A stretch of 64,000 nucleotides of DNA from Halorussus halophilus (GTDB lineage Archaea > Halobacteriota > Halobacteria > Halobacteriales > Haladaptataceae). The notes under the pieces were generated by a model. The model worked only from the letters and a program-made list of their open reading frames with translations, ran no database searches and was not told where the DNA came from. Below are positions 41,802-50,826 of this stretch, one piece after another. The position numbers and the translations under genes were made by a program. The first letter of the stretch is position 1. The number at the start of each line of letters is the position of its first letter. The stretch covers positions 3,100,001 to 3,164,000 of the forward strand of contig NZ_CP044523.1 in the NCBI RefSeq assembly GCF_008831545.1. The letters run 5' to 3'.

Positions 41802-43031
41802 TCAGTCCGCAGTCGTCTCCCGGTCTCCGACGGCGACCGGCGAGGATACTACACGTACGACCACGATTCCGACGAGAAACACCGTACCCACGACACCGAC
41901 CGCAAAAAGCGCCGAGTACGCGTCTGCGACTACGCCGCCGAGCAGGTAGAAGGGAAGTTTGACCAGCGCGTACAGCATCGACGCCGCGCTGAGGACCGTC
42001 GCGCGGCCCACCGACTCGGCGTTGTCGTTGATGAACTGCGAGACGATGGGCCGGAGGAGCGTACTCGACCCCCGGAGAACGAAGAACGCCGGGAACGCGA
42101 GCAGGGGCCAGAGTAGCGGCGCGAGCAGGAAGACGCCGACCAACACCGGCACGACCAGCATCGCACCGCGGACGCCAAACCGGTCCTGCACCGCTCCGGC
42201 GTAGTAGCTTGTCACGGCAGAGACAGCAGTGAACGCGGCGTACAGCACACCCATCGACGCCTCCGGAACGCCCAGCGTACGGGTGCTGATAGGCTGGACG
42301 TAGGTGTTGACGGCCGCGACGACGCCGAAGAACAGCGCGGCGTAGACGACGAACGAGCGCAGTGGCGGGCGCGCGAGTTGCCGCCGGAGGACGGGGAGCG
42401 CTTCGAGGATGGTGAAGGTGTCTTCGCTGTCGTGCGCTCCCTCGACACCGTCACCATTCTCCGAGTACTGGCGGTTCTTCGGCAGTGTGAGCAGGACCAG
42501 CACTCCCGCACCGTTCAGGACCCCGGACGCGAGGAACGGCAGAGTCGGTTCGACGCTGTAGAGGACGCCGCCCGCGAGCATCGTGACGACGGTCACCGCG
42601 CTGTTGACAGACCCGCCGCGGCCCCGAACGTAGGCGAATCGGCCTTCGTCGAGTTCGGCTTCGAGCGTGTCGTAGAGCCACGCGTCGCCCGACCCGGAGC
42701 GGAACACCAGCGAGAGCGTCCAGAGGACGTAGAGGACGGCGAGACCGAGGTACGACTGGACGACGACGAAACCGAGGATGGAGAGGGTCATGAACGCCGA
42801 ACTCGCCAGCAGACTGTTTCGGCGGCCGATTCGGTCGCCGACGTAGCCGGTCGGAATCTCGCCAGCGACGGTCAGGACCGCGTAGAGCATCGAGAGCGTC
42901 GAAATCTGCGTGTAGTTCAGGTCACGACTCAGCAAGAAGAGCGTGAAGATGGGCGAGAAGAAGCCGAACGAAATCGTGGCCTGATAGAGATAGTACTTTA
43001 GGACGGGCGAAGAGGGGAGACGGTCAGACAC
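41802..43031 (-). CDS. MFS transporter
   Basis: 409 residues, 12 hydrophobic segments, major facilitator family: GYVGDRIGRRNSLL between segments 2 and 3 is the MFS loop motif, and VQDRFGVRGAML the half-molecule repeat. It resembles drug/sugar exporters; the substrate is unknown. GTG start at 43031 (MSDRLPSSPVLKYYLYQ). It ends 52 bases from the ATG of the aldo/keto reductase on the same strand. Confidence 0.9.
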   Translation of the reverse strand: MSDRLPSSPVLKYYLYQATISFGFFSPIFTLFLLSRDLNYTQISTLSMLYAVLTVAGEIPTGYVGDRIGRRNSLLASSAFMTLSILGFVVVQSYLGLAVLYVLWTLSLVFRSGSGDAWLYDTLEAELDEGRFAYVRGRGGSVNSAVTVVTMLAGGVLYSVEPTLPFLASGVLNGAGVLVLLTLPKNRQYSENGDGVEGAHDSEDTFTILEALPVLRRQLARPPLRSFVVYAALFFGVVAAVNTYVQPISTRTLGVPEASMGVLYAAFTAVSAVTSYYAGAVQDRFGVRGAMLVVPVLVGVFLLAPLLWPLLAFPAFFVLRGSSTLLRPIVSQFINDNAESVGRATVLSAASMLYALVKLPFYLLGGVVADAYSALFAVGVVGTVFLVGIVVVRVVSSPVAVGDRETTAD

Positions 43032-43150
43032 GGGAGACTCTCTTGGGGGGAGTTGTCGGCCGCTCGGTAAAAACGCTCGCTGAATCGAATTACTGTATTT
43101 TATTTGCCAGGATTGGAAACTGGAAAGTGGCCGTGCGAGAATTCTTCTCT

Positions 43151-43354
43151 ATGACCGAGCGCGACGTGCCGTGGGGACTGCTGGGCATCGGTGGCGTGGC
43201 GAGTCTCTGCTGTCTGGGCAGTGCGGCGGCAGTCGGCGGTGCCTCCCTCGCTGGTGGCGCAATCGCGGGCGGACTCGGCGCGAGTCTGGTGCAGATACTC
43301 GTGACAGTACTGACGGTCGGTGTCGTCGGCGCAATCTGGAAACGACGGAGTTAG
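43151..43354 (+). CDS. Small two-span Gly-rich membrane protein
   Basis: 67 residues with two hydrophobic stretches (WGLLGIGGVASLCCLGSAAAVGG, and LVQILVTVLTVGVVGAIW) joined by GASLAGGAIAGG, and a basic KRRS end. A CC pair lies in span 1. The layout is like haloarchaeal small mercury-transport-like or unknown membrane proteins; no function can be given. ATG 43151. Confidence 0.7.
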   Translation: MTERDVPWGLLGIGGVASLCCLGSAAAVGGASLAGGAIAGGLGASLVQILVTVLTVGVVGAIWKRRS

Positions 43355-43386
43355 TCGAAATAGCGGGATCAACTGAAGTAGCGAGG

Positions 43387-43854
43387 TCAGTCGAATCGAC
43401 CAGTTTCGGCGTCGCACTGCTCGCACAGGGTCACGATTTCCTCACCAGAGTCCGCCATCTCGATGCGGTTCGGCGTTCGTTCCCCACAGTTCTCGCACTC
43501 GCGTCGCATGTCGAGGTTGCCCGACTCCTTGGGCGCGCCGAGTCCGAGCGCGACGACGCGCTCGGACCCTTCGTTCGTCCCCTGCTGGTACTCGCCGGGA
43601 GCGAACCGAACGAGTTCACCCGCACCGACTTCGAAGTGTTCGTCGCCTGTTTCGAACGTTACGGTGCCGGACTGGACGTAGAAGACCTCTTCTTGGTCGC
43701 TGTGGGCGTGATAGCCGAAGGCGAAACTGTCGCCCGATTCGAGTTCGTAGTAGTTCAGCGATACGTCCGTCGTGCCCAGCGATTCCGTCAAGCGCTTTCG
43801 CACTGCCGCGGGACCCATCCGAGAGTTCACGTCCTCGATATCGACCTTCTCCAT
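43387..43854 (-). CDS. Cupin with C-terminal zinc ribbon
   Basis: 155 residues. A cupin domain (residues 30-110) with YHAHSDQEEVFYVQSGTVTFETG and PGEYQQGTNEGSE is followed by a C-terminal rubredoxin-like ribbon with two CxxC pairs: RECENCGER and TLCEQCD. This fusion joins ligand-binding and metal-binding modules. The ferredoxin gene is divergent 237 bases away, with a possible metal box between. ATG 43854 is the most conserved start; ATG 43860 is an alternative. Confidence 0.85.
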   Translation of the reverse strand: MEKVDIEDVNSRMGPAAVRKRLTESLGTTDVSLNYYELESGDSFAFGYHAHSDQEEVFYVQSGTVTFETGDEHFEVGAGELVRFAPGEYQQGTNEGSERVVALGLGAPKESGNLDMRRECENCGERTPNRIEMADSGEEIVTLCEQCDAETGRFD

Positions 43855-43993
43855 ATGTTTCATTTCGGACCATTCAGACAAAGTTGTGCCGGAGTCCTGC
43901 GGCGGTCGTCCGAATTACGTCGGCCGTCGAGGCCACTTAAAGCGAGTTCGGGAGATTCGACGACTCGTCAGTACACCCCTCGCCGTCCCGCGT

Positions 43994-44011
43994 TTTTAGC
44001 CTAGCCTAAAA
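43994..44011. promoter_or_regulatory. IdeR/DtxR-like iron-box palindrome
   Basis: The 18 bases TTTTAGCCTAGCCTAAAA form a near-perfect palindrome (one mismatch from TTTTAGGCTAGCCTAAAA), much like the DtxR/IdeR iron box (TTAGG...CCTAA). It lies about 80 bases before the ferredoxin ATG and directly upstream of a TATA-like tttaaatta (44030-44038), and about 140 bases before the divergent cupin start. Haloarchaea have DtxR-family iron regulators (Idr1, Idr2, SirR), so iron-dependent control of the ferredoxin is plausible. Confidence 0.5.
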
Positions 44012-44029
44012 CTGTTTCTGGACAGATAG

Positions 44030-44038
44030 TTTAAATTA
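44030..44038 (+). promoter_or_regulatory. Putative TATA box of the ferredoxin gene
   Basis: tttaaatta stands 53-61 bases before the ATG at 44091 and 19 bases past the iron-box-like palindrome. Confidence 0.5.
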
Positions 44039-44039
44039 G

Positions 44040-44411
<372 letters not shown>

Positions 44412-44484
44412 CTCCCTCGGAATAGTTCAAACGTTCTTTTGACTCTACTGAAAGCATATACCGGCAGGTTTAGAACTCGTTCGT

Positions 44485-45519
44485 ATGAACCGCCCTCCGC
44501 GTTCCCCCGAAGACACTTCTCGCGCGACAGACCGGCGCGGCTTTCTCGCACTCGTCGGCGCGGGCGCGCTGGCAGGTTGTCTCGGCGGGTCGTCTTCAGC
44601 CCCCGGCGAGACGACGGCTTCGACGACACCGACTACGACCAATTCGGACGAACCAATCTCGAACACGTCTCAAACGACCGAAAACGATACTGAAACGCCA
44701 GACTCCGAACCACTGCCTGTCGGTGAGTCGCGGTTCGAGGGCGACCCGTGTCCTCCGTTCTTCGGCGGCAACGGAACGTGCTACCACGCGCTCAGTAACG
44801 GCGTCCACGACGACGCCTACATCGTTCCCGAGAGCGAGGTGCTGGAGGGGCCGAGCGACGCGACGACGTTCACGCTCTACAACGGGAGCGAGGAGAGAAT
44901 CGGTATGAATCCCTACTCGTGGACGGTGGCGAAACGCCGTCAGGATGGATGGTCGTTCGTCGCGCCCCACGCGGTTCCGGAACCGTACACGTACGTCGAA
45001 CCAGGCGGGCGATTCGCGTGGCAGTTCGCCATCGGCGACGCGAGTGCCGACTCCGAAGCGATGGGCGGGTCCGCCAGGGTCGAAAAGCTCGGGCCGGGCG
45101 TCTACGCCTTCGTCCACGCGGGTGCCCTCGCGCTCTTCGAGGTGACGGGCGACCCGCTCGTCCTCGAACCAGACGACGTAACTGCGACCGAGCGCGATGG
45201 CGACGTGCTGACCGTCAGAACCGGCCGCGCAGAAGCGAGCGACGCACCGGAGACACTGGAGTTGGTCGAAGCGACGAACTCCGAAACTGCTGCACCCCTC
45301 GTCGCCGAGCAAGTAATTCAGTCTCACGGCCTCCGCAACGGACTCCCGTATCTACTGAGAGACGAGATAACGACCGTGCGAGTCGAGACGACGATGGGGC
45401 ACACGCCGATAGTACTCGGCAGCGCGTATCGCGACCCGACGCGAGAGATGGAGACGCCGCCCCGGTCGGAGCGCGTATACGAGTACGAAGGCGTCGCGTT
45501 CCGCGTGCCCCAGAAGTAG
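44485..45519 (+). CDS. Tat-exported lipoprotein, uncharacterised
   Basis: 344 residues. The signal region has DRRGFLALVGAGALAGC with the lipobox Cys (twin-arginine export, lipid anchor). A Thr/Ser-rich linker follows to about residue 85, then a strand-rich domain with a Cys-containing GDPCPPFFGGNGTCYHAL. That domain resembles no named family by eye; the C-terminus (RVYEYEGVAFRVPQK) looks complete. It abuts the DUF6757 gene with a three-base gap (convergent). Confidence 0.78.
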   Translation: MNRPPRSPEDTSRATDRRGFLALVGAGALAGCLGGSSSAPGETTASTTPTTTNSDEPISNTSQTTENDTETPDSEPLPVGESRFEGDPCPPFFGGNGTCYHALSNGVHDDAYIVPESEVLEGPSDATTFTLYNGSEERIGMNPYSWTVAKRRQDGWSFVAPHAVPEPYTYVEPGGRFAWQFAIGDASADSEAMGGSARVEKLGPGVYAFVHAGALALFEVTGDPLVLEPDDVTATERDGDVLTVRTGRAEASDAPETLELVEATNSETAAPLVAEQVIQSHGLRNGLPYLLRDEITTVRVETTMGHTPIVLGSAYRDPTREMETPPRSERVYEYEGVAFRVPQK

Positions 45520-45522
45520 TGG

Positions 45523-45687
45523 TCAGTCCGGGCGGTCGATGTCGAACTTGTGCCGAAGATAGGCGAGTGCGTCGTTCTCGGCGAGATACTCGAACTGCTC
45601 GCGGAAGTGCTGGTCGCAGAGTCCGACCTCGACGCCGTTGAGTTCAGGCGCGAACGAGGCCTCCCGGTCGCAGTAGTGACACCGCAT
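45523..45687 (-). CDS. DUF6757-like zinc-binding small protein
   Basis: 54 residues: MRCHYCDREASFAPELNGVEVGLCDQHFREQFEYL is the haloarchaeal DUF6757 pattern, a CxxC plus CxxH zinc site. ATG 45687 is chosen; the frame extends seven codons upstream. Function unknown. Confidence 0.8.
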   Translation of the reverse strand: MRCHYCDREASFAPELNGVEVGLCDQHFREQFEYLAENDALAYLRHKFDIDRPD

Positions 45688-45750
45688 AGCTATCCGTACG
45701 TTCTCCACGGTTATTGAACCCTGCGCATATTTCAGCGACGGTGACAGTAG

Positions 45751-46542
45751 TTAGAGCGACACCGCAGAGCGGAAGTGGCGATACTCCGGTTTCGACAGGC
45801 CCGCCTTACCGAGCGTGTGGTCGTGGGCGTCGCTCCCGCCGGTCGGCACGAGGTCGTGGTCGGCGATAGCGCGTTCGAGGGGGCGTGTATCGACCTCGCG
45901 GCCGTAGTCGTAGTAACGCTCCACTGCATCGAGATGCTCGGTCAGTTCCAGTGCGGCGGTCGGGTCCTCGTATCGGTAGGGATGAGCGAGTCCGATCAGT
46001 CCGCAGGCGTCGTTCAGTAGTTCGATACCGCGCTCGAAACTCGTCACTTCGCGGGCGACGAAGCATGGACCGCCGTTGCCGATGAGGTCGTCGAAGACCG
46101 CCCCGATTTCCTCGTAGTCGGTGTCGGGGTGGTTCACGACAGCGCGGGCGACGTGCGGACGGCCGAGTCCTTCGCGTGCTTCGAGTCCGAGGTCAACGCC
46201 GAGGTGGCCTTCGACGTTGGCGATTATCTTCCGGCCGCGTTCCTTGCGGTCGCTCTGTACTCGGTCCAACTCGTCGATGAGTTCCGGCGTCGGATTCGCG
46301 CCGTAGCCCAGAATATCGACGCGTTCCCCACCCTCGGGTTCGACGCGCAACTCGATACCGTGGACGATGGTGATGCCATCGACGACGGTAATCGGCGTCG
46401 GCAGGTCGGGATGCAGTCGGTCGTGGTCGGTAATCGCCACGACCGAAACGTCCGCGTCGCGGGCGGCGGCGGGAACCTCCGACAGTTCCATCTCGCCGTC
46501 GGAGTTCGTCGTGTGGACGTGGAGGTCCGCGAAAACGCTCAT
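45751..46542 (-). CDS. PHP-domain metal-dependent phosphoesterase
   Basis: 263 residues. The PHP fold signatures are DLHVHTTNSDGEM (HxH), AITDHDRLH (D/H), IVHGIELRVE, GLIGLAHPYRY and GGSDAHDHT. Relatives are YciV-type 3',5'-nucleotide bisphosphate phosphatase or RNase AM. The ATG at 46542 directly precedes the catalytic start; the frame upstream is not conserved. Substrate undetermined. It runs convergent to DUF6757 only by strand (same strand), gap 63 bases. Confidence 0.87.
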   Translation of the reverse strand: MSVFADLHVHTTNSDGEMELSEVPAAARDADVSVVAITDHDRLHPDLPTPITVVDGITIVHGIELRVEPEGGERVDILGYGANPTPELIDELDRVQSDRKERGRKIIANVEGHLGVDLGLEAREGLGRPHVARAVVNHPDTDYEEIGAVFDDLIGNGGPCFVAREVTSFERGIELLNDACGLIGLAHPYRYEDPTAALELTEHLDAVERYYDYGREVDTRPLERAIADHDLVPTGGSDAHDHTLGKAGLSKPEYRHFRSAVSL

Positions 46543-46677
46543 ACGCCCCGAAGGGCGGGGTGCGTGGAAAGTGTGTCTGTCTGGAGACGAGACCATCCCC
46601 ACGACATTATATTCCTTAAATTCTGGAATCTCACTTGGCGACAAAGTTTATCATTAACTTTGATGTACGAGCTGTTG

Positions 46678-46962
46678 ATGTCCCTGAAACAGGCGACAGA
46701 ACTGTTGGCCGACCACGACTATCCGGCGACCACCGAACAACTCGCCGCAACGCACGGCGACTACGAACTCGACCTCCCGAACGGGACCGAGACCATCGGC
46801 GAAGTACTCGGCCGCGTCGATTCGGAGACGCTTCAGTCGGCGGGCGAGGCCGAGACGACGCTATACTCGGCGGTCAGTAGCAAGGCCATCGGTCGGAAGG
46901 GGTACAGCGACCGCGACCCGACGGTGATGGGGACGAACGGTCCTGAGCAAGTGAGCTTCTAA
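46678..46962 (+). CDS. DUF5789-like protein
   Basis: 94 residues, acidic, helix-rich then strand: MSLKQATELLADHDYPATTEQLAATHGDYELDLPNGTETIGEVL, ending with the GRKGYSDRDP motif. This is the haloarchaeal DUF5789 pattern. ATG 46663 would add five residues. The promoter may be the AT-rich ttatattccttaaat near 46607-46621. Function unknown. Confidence 0.8.
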   Translation: MSLKQATELLADHDYPATTEQLAATHGDYELDLPNGTETIGEVLGRVDSETLQSAGEAETTLYSAVSSKAIGRKGYSDRDPTVMGTNGPEQVSF

Positions 46963-47055
46963 ACGACGCTTCCACCTTTTTTCGCGTCGGTGGCGACGGC
47001 ACGCTCTGCGCGCCTGCCACCCTCCGCCAAAAAATCTGGACCAAAAAACCGACGT

Positions 47056-47090
47056 CGAGAAATCTGGACGCAACGCGTCCAGATTTCTCG
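47056..47090. terminator. 16-bp perfect hairpin between convergent genes
   Basis: The arms 47056-47071 and 47075-47090 (cgagaaatctggacgc and its complement) are exact inverted copies around the loop aac. The word aaatctggac also occurs directly repeated at 47032-47041. It sits between two convergent genes and is A/T-containing, so it probably terminates transcription from both sides. Confidence 0.7.
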
Positions 47091-47154
47091 CGTCTTCTGA
47101 ACTCTTGTAACTTCTGCACCGGGAGACCCACACGCCACTGACGCGCTCAGGGTA

Positions 47155-48165
47155 TCACACCCACTGCAACGCCCGGTCCAAGTCGAGCGGCAGGTTCCCT
47201 TTTTGATAGCCCTCGACGTATCCGGACGGTCTAGCGCGGAAGACCACCGCAGGGCGGTGCCGAACGGCGGGTTTCTCGGCCGCCACCGCAGACCACTCGT
47301 CGTCGCGGAATCCCGAGCAGTCTACGAACAGCACCGCACCGCCACCGTGTTTCTGGAGTTGTCCCGAAGTCTTCGTCTCGGCCGTCTCCCGAACGGCGGC
47401 GATTGGCGTGTCGGCGTTCCGTCGCGTGGGTGGTCGTGGGCGCGTGACCTCCACGAGCGGCCACTCGTCTTGGTCTGGCGATTCCGCGCGGAAGTCCAGC
47501 GAGTGACCCGTCGTCACCTCGATTTCGGGCGTGACCTCGTAGTCGGCGTCCACGAGAATCTTCGCCGCGGTGAACTCGCTCATCGCCGAGGCCATTCGAA
47601 CCGGGTCCACGTGCGGACTCGTGCCGAGTTTCGAGGCCATCGTGTACCGATAGTCGTCCAGCGCGCCGGTCTGGAGCAGTCGCTCGTAGAAGTCCAACGC
47701 GGCGTCGCGCGGAGCGTCCGGGAACCCGGCAGCGTGTTCTTTGAAAAATTTTCGAGAGCTGTGTCGGCCGTCCTTCGAGAAGAGAACCGGGAGGAAGAAC
47801 CACGAGAGGTGGTCGTACTCGGCCAACCACGGGGCTTCGACTTGGAGATTGCCGAGCAGTTCGCGTTGCGCCCAGCGGGCGACTGAGTACGGAATCTCCT
47901 CGAAGGTGTACTTCTCTGTGCGCCAGAGCGCGGACGGCGTCTCGGTGTTTCCGAGCCAAAAGGCCTCGTCGTCGTCTCGGACGAACAGCGCGAGGTCGCC
48001 GTTCCCCATCTCGATGCGGAACGTGTCGTAACCGTTCGGACCGGCGTAATGCGGTGTCTCGTAGGTCGCGCCGAATTTCTCGTCGAGAGGAGAGAAAACG
48101 TCGCGTTCGACGCGGTCGTCGGTCCACCGCTCCGTAGAGCGGCGAAAGCGGAGCGGGCTTGCCAC
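47155..48165 (-). CDS. DUF5784 family protein, nuclease-like
   Basis: 336 residues of the haloarchaeal DUF5784 family: MASPLRFRRSTERWT at the start, IEMGNGDLALFVRDDDEAFWLGN, WFFLPVLFSKDGR, and a TAAKILVDADYEVTPEIEVTTG region. The C-terminal part has spaced acidic residues (TPEIEVTTGHSLDFR, WPLVEVTRP) as in PD-(D/E)XK nucleases (inference). I choose GTG 48165, the conserved start; GTG 48180 would add five residues. No partner system is adjacent. Confidence 0.8.
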   Translation of the reverse strand: MASPLRFRRSTERWTDDRVERDVFSPLDEKFGATYETPHYAGPNGYDTFRIEMGNGDLALFVRDDDEAFWLGNTETPSALWRTEKYTFEEIPYSVARWAQRELLGNLQVEAPWLAEYDHLSWFFLPVLFSKDGRHSSRKFFKEHAAGFPDAPRDAALDFYERLLQTGALDDYRYTMASKLGTSPHVDPVRMASAMSEFTAAKILVDADYEVTPEIEVTTGHSLDFRAESPDQDEWPLVEVTRPRPPTRRNADTPIAAVRETAETKTSGQLQKHGGGAVLFVDCSGFRDDEWSAVAAEKPAVRHRPAVVFRARPSGYVEGYQKGNLPLDLDRALQWV

Positions 48166-48546
48166 ATCTCTTCTTGCCACGGGAGGAATTTACGTGTTGT
48201 GCAAGCGAGAGCCCAGAGCAACGCGGAAGCGCGGAAGCGCGGAAGACGAACACCGTCCCGCCGTCGAGGCGTCGGAGAAGCCACTACGTGGGCGGTGCTT
48301 CACGCGGACGAGACGCCGGTTGTCGAATCGGAGTGTTGCAATCCCCGGAGATGGCCGTTCCTCTCTACGGGGGGATAGGGTTCGACACTGTCGGGATACC
48401 AGCACTTCGAGCCTGCGAACTGAGCGAGATACGGGACCACCTTCGAACCGACGCGCATGACAGCGAAAGCGCTGCATGAGATATAGCGGCCTAAGATGAG
48501 ACTATATCGTATATAACAATGCCTAAGCGAGTTTGGATAGATTACG
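48166..48546. other. Intergenic region with simple repeats and promoter
   Basis: No gene is supported in these 381 bases. It holds a threefold tandem gcggaagc word (48224-48245) and, near 48503-48516, an AT-rich tatatcgtatataac about 30 bases before the amphi-Trp ATG, which is the likely promoter. Confidence 0.45.
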
Positions 48547-48906
48547 ATGGCAAACATCGACGCCGAGATGGAAAAATCTCGCAAGGAAGTCGCCGAGTAT
48601 CTCAGAGAGTTCGCCGAGGAACTCGAACCGGCAGAGACGCCACCGACGCCGACGAACCGGCCGACGGACGAAGCGGAGAGCGACACGGCACGAGAGGACG
48701 AAGCGGAGACACCCAGCGGCGAAAAAGTCACGTTGCTGGTCGGCAACGAGAGTGCGACAATCAACCCACCCGGAACTGTGGACTTCGACGTTTCGGTCGA
48801 TTCAGATGCCGCGCTGGTGGGTAGCAGCGAGACTCAGCACGTCAGCTTCCAACTCACGTGGGAGGGTGAAGAAGTAGAGACGGACGACGAACTCCGCGTC
48901 GAGTAG
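48547..48906 (+). CDS. Amphi-Trp domain protein
   Basis: 119 residues: a charged N-terminal helical region (residues 1-60, with a PETPPTPT-like linker) and the amphi-Trp domain (EKVTLLVGNESATINPPGTVDFDVSVDSD, then VSFQLTWEGEEVE). The family is short, conserved in haloarchaea and uncharacterised. TATA-like sequence lies just before, giving a short leader. Confidence 0.85.
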   Translation: MANIDAEMEKSRKEVAEYLREFAEELEPAETPPTPTNRPTDEAESDTAREDEAETPSGEKVTLLVGNESATINPPGTVDFDVSVDSDAALVGSSETQHVSFQLTWEGEEVETDDELRVE

Positions 48907-48992
48907 CTCCTAACCTCTTTTTAGCTGCCGTAACTCGTGTGATTATCCGTTACATTCATAATGTGGTGTTTCGAACCATGAGTGTGGTTATC

Positions 48993-49169
48993 ATGTCAAT
49001 GGGTGCCTATGACGAAGACGAACACGAACGTCGCGAGCGGAAGAACAACAGCGTCGATGCGAGTTTCGACGACGAGCGGACGACCTACCACGGAAAAGTG
49101 GAGTACGATTCGGGCGACTCCACGGAAGACCTCCTCGAACAGTTCGAGCAAATCAAGTCCGATACGTGA
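48993..49169 (+). CDS. Small conserved haloarchaeal protein (DUF5786-like)
   Basis: 58 residues, very acidic: MSMGAYDEDEHERRER and YHGKVEYDSGDSTEDLLEQFEQIKSD. The pattern is common in haloarchaea, sometimes annotated death-domain-associated or DUF5786; I am not certain of the number. Convergent with the cysteine-cluster gene (18 bases). Function unknown. Confidence 0.78.
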   Translation: MSMGAYDEDEHERRERKNNSVDASFDDERTTYHGKVEYDSGDSTEDLLEQFEQIKSDT

Positions 49170-49187
49170 AACGGCGACAGTTCTGCG

Positions 49188-50096
49188 TTAGTTCCACCCC
49201 GGCGTAGCAGGCGCGCCGCGCTCTTCTTCGACTCGCTCGGCTACCGTCGAGTCTATCGCGTCTTCGCCGATAGCGTCGCCCGCATTCTCGCCAACGGCGC
49301 TTCCCCCGTCCTCGCCGACAGCAGTCGCCCGCGCTTCCCAGTCTTCGATAGCGCGACCAGCCCACGAGTCGGCGTTCGTGGCCTGCTCGAACGCTCGCTC
49401 GAAGTAGTCGTCGTTCACTGACGTCGTGCCCGGAGAACCAGAGACTGCGGCCGCGACGAACAGCGCACGGTCCTCAGCAGTGAGTTCGCCTGCTACGACG
49501 CGCTCTACGACACCGTCGAGTCGCTCGGCGTCGGGGAAGACGAACAGTTTCTGCCCGAGTGCCTGCGGGCCGAACAAGAGCGCCGAGAGTTCGTCCGGCG
49601 GTTCGTCGTCTAAGAGGCGCGGTCTCCCGAAAGCGCGTTCGACGCGCTCGCACTCCGTCTCCTGGTCGAGTTCGAGGTTGTGACCGGGGTACTCCGCGCA
49701 CTCCTCGGGGTAGAGTTCCGAGTCGTGAATCCGACACTGGAGAGTCGTCGGGTCGAGAAAGACGCAGGTGGGGAGCCACGTCGAGTCCCCGTCGAACGGC
49801 GCGACCGGCTTGGGCGGTTTTCTGAGGCCGAGAAAGAAGACGGGAGAATCATCGATAGCGGCGACAGAGACGCCGTCGATTTCGACGCCGTCCTCGTCGT
49901 GCCAGAGTCGCGGCGTCAGCGCGTCGGCGAGTCCGGCGGCGAGGAACTCCCGAGCGTCCTCGCGGGTCAGGGCCACGAGGTTGTACGCGTCGTCCAGCGG
50001 TCGTCGCGGGCCGCGACGCTCGTGGTCGCTGGGGTCGGGTGCGATGGCTCGCCAGTCGATGCAACAGCCAGCACAGCCTTGACAGTCGAGTTCCAT
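49188..50096 (-). CDS. YkgJ-type cysteine-cluster protein
   Basis: 302 residues. The CxxCxxCC cluster MELDCQGCAGCC opens the protein, and CVFLDPTTLQCRIHDSELYPEECAEYP gives further Cys/His residues: the CxxCxxCC/UPF0153 pattern (metal, perhaps Fe-S or Zn, binding). A low-complexity Glu/Gly-rich tail (GEDGGSAVGENAGDAIGEDA repeat) ends it. ATG 50096. It is not fused to a kinase or phosphatase. Function unknown. Confidence 0.85.
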   Translation of the reverse strand: MELDCQGCAGCCIDWRAIAPDPSDHERRGPRRPLDDAYNLVALTREDAREFLAAGLADALTPRLWHDEDGVEIDGVSVAAIDDSPVFFLGLRKPPKPVAPFDGDSTWLPTCVFLDPTTLQCRIHDSELYPEECAEYPGHNLELDQETECERVERAFGRPRLLDDEPPDELSALLFGPQALGQKLFVFPDAERLDGVVERVVAGELTAEDRALFVAAAVSGSPGTTSVNDDYFERAFEQATNADSWAGRAIEDWEARATAVGEDGGSAVGENAGDAIGEDAIDSTVAERVEEERGAPATPGWN

Positions 50097-50174
50097 GACC
50101 GTCTGCTGTATGGCGTGAGAGGACATAAACGACTGGGCTGGAACTTCTATTACCTATCCCGAGTAGTGAACAGT

Positions 50175-50486
50175 ATGGAAGAACGGACAGCGAACGACGG
50201 AGAGTCAGCGAACGAAGAGCAGACCAAGCGCGTCTGGTTAGTCGAACGAACCTTCTCCGACGACGAGCAAAATTTGGTCATCCTCGTCTACGCCACGCCC
50301 GACGGGGAGCAGTACCTCCGCAAGGAACGGGCGCTGACGAGTTTCGACGACGACCGGCCGACGACCGCCGCGTTGGACGCGCCGCTCCGGAACCTCGGAG
50401 CTGTGAACGATCCCGAAACCCGCGAGCGCTACGCCGAGGAAGCGTCCCGGATGGCGGCCGACCACGAACCAGACGACGAAGTCTGA
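50175..50486 (+). CDS. Conserved haloarchaeal hypothetical protein
   Basis: 103 residues, acidic, soluble: RVWLVERTFSDDEQNLVILVYATPDGEQYLRKERAL. One strand-rich core and charged ends; no cysteine. The ATG at 50175 is close to the start of an AT-containing promoter (ttctattacctatc). Divergent from the YkgJ-type gene. Function unknown. Confidence 0.72.
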   Translation: MEERTANDGESANEEQTKRVWLVERTFSDDEQNLVILVYATPDGEQYLRKERALTSFDDDRPTTAALDAPLRNLGAVNDPETRERYAEEASRMAADHEPDDEV

Positions 50487-50499
50487 TCGGGTCGCTCGA

Positions 50500-50826
50500 C
50501 TATCCCGTCTGCCGGACGAAGACGTGGCCGCTGGCGTGGACAGTCACGGAGTACGACCCGACCGTGAACCAGACGCGCCCGCTCAGCCGCTGGTCGGCGG
50601 CGTGCGTCGGTTGGAAGAGGTCGTTCAGCGCGTCGGGGTCGATGCTGTCGTACAAACAGACGCCCAGTCGCTCGGCCGGGCGGCCGGAGACGGCTTCGAG
50701 CGCGTCGAGAATCGTGTTCGCGATGTCGCCGTCGGTTTCGACGTCGTGGTAGGCTTGGTGGACGTTCGAAGAGTGCTTGCCGAGTGCTGCTGCGGTCGCC
50801 ATCGGTGAGTGCGAGTCGTGTGTCAT
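50500..50826 (-). CDS. Stand-alone HalOD1 output-domain protein
   Basis: 108 residues. The HalOD1 layout is clear: ANTILDALEAVSGRPAERLGVCLYDSIDPDALNDLF, then WFTVGSYSVTVHASGHVFV. A second such gene is at 17821-18108. The ATG at 50826 is chosen; the frame extends 15 codons upstream. It is convergent with the gene at 50175 (13 bases). Role unknown. Confidence 0.8.
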   Translation of the reverse strand: MTHDSHSPMATAAALGKHSSNVHQAYHDVETDGDIANTILDALEAVSGRPAERLGVCLYDSIDPDALNDLFQPTHAADQRLSGRVWFTVGSYSVTVHASGHVFVRQTG

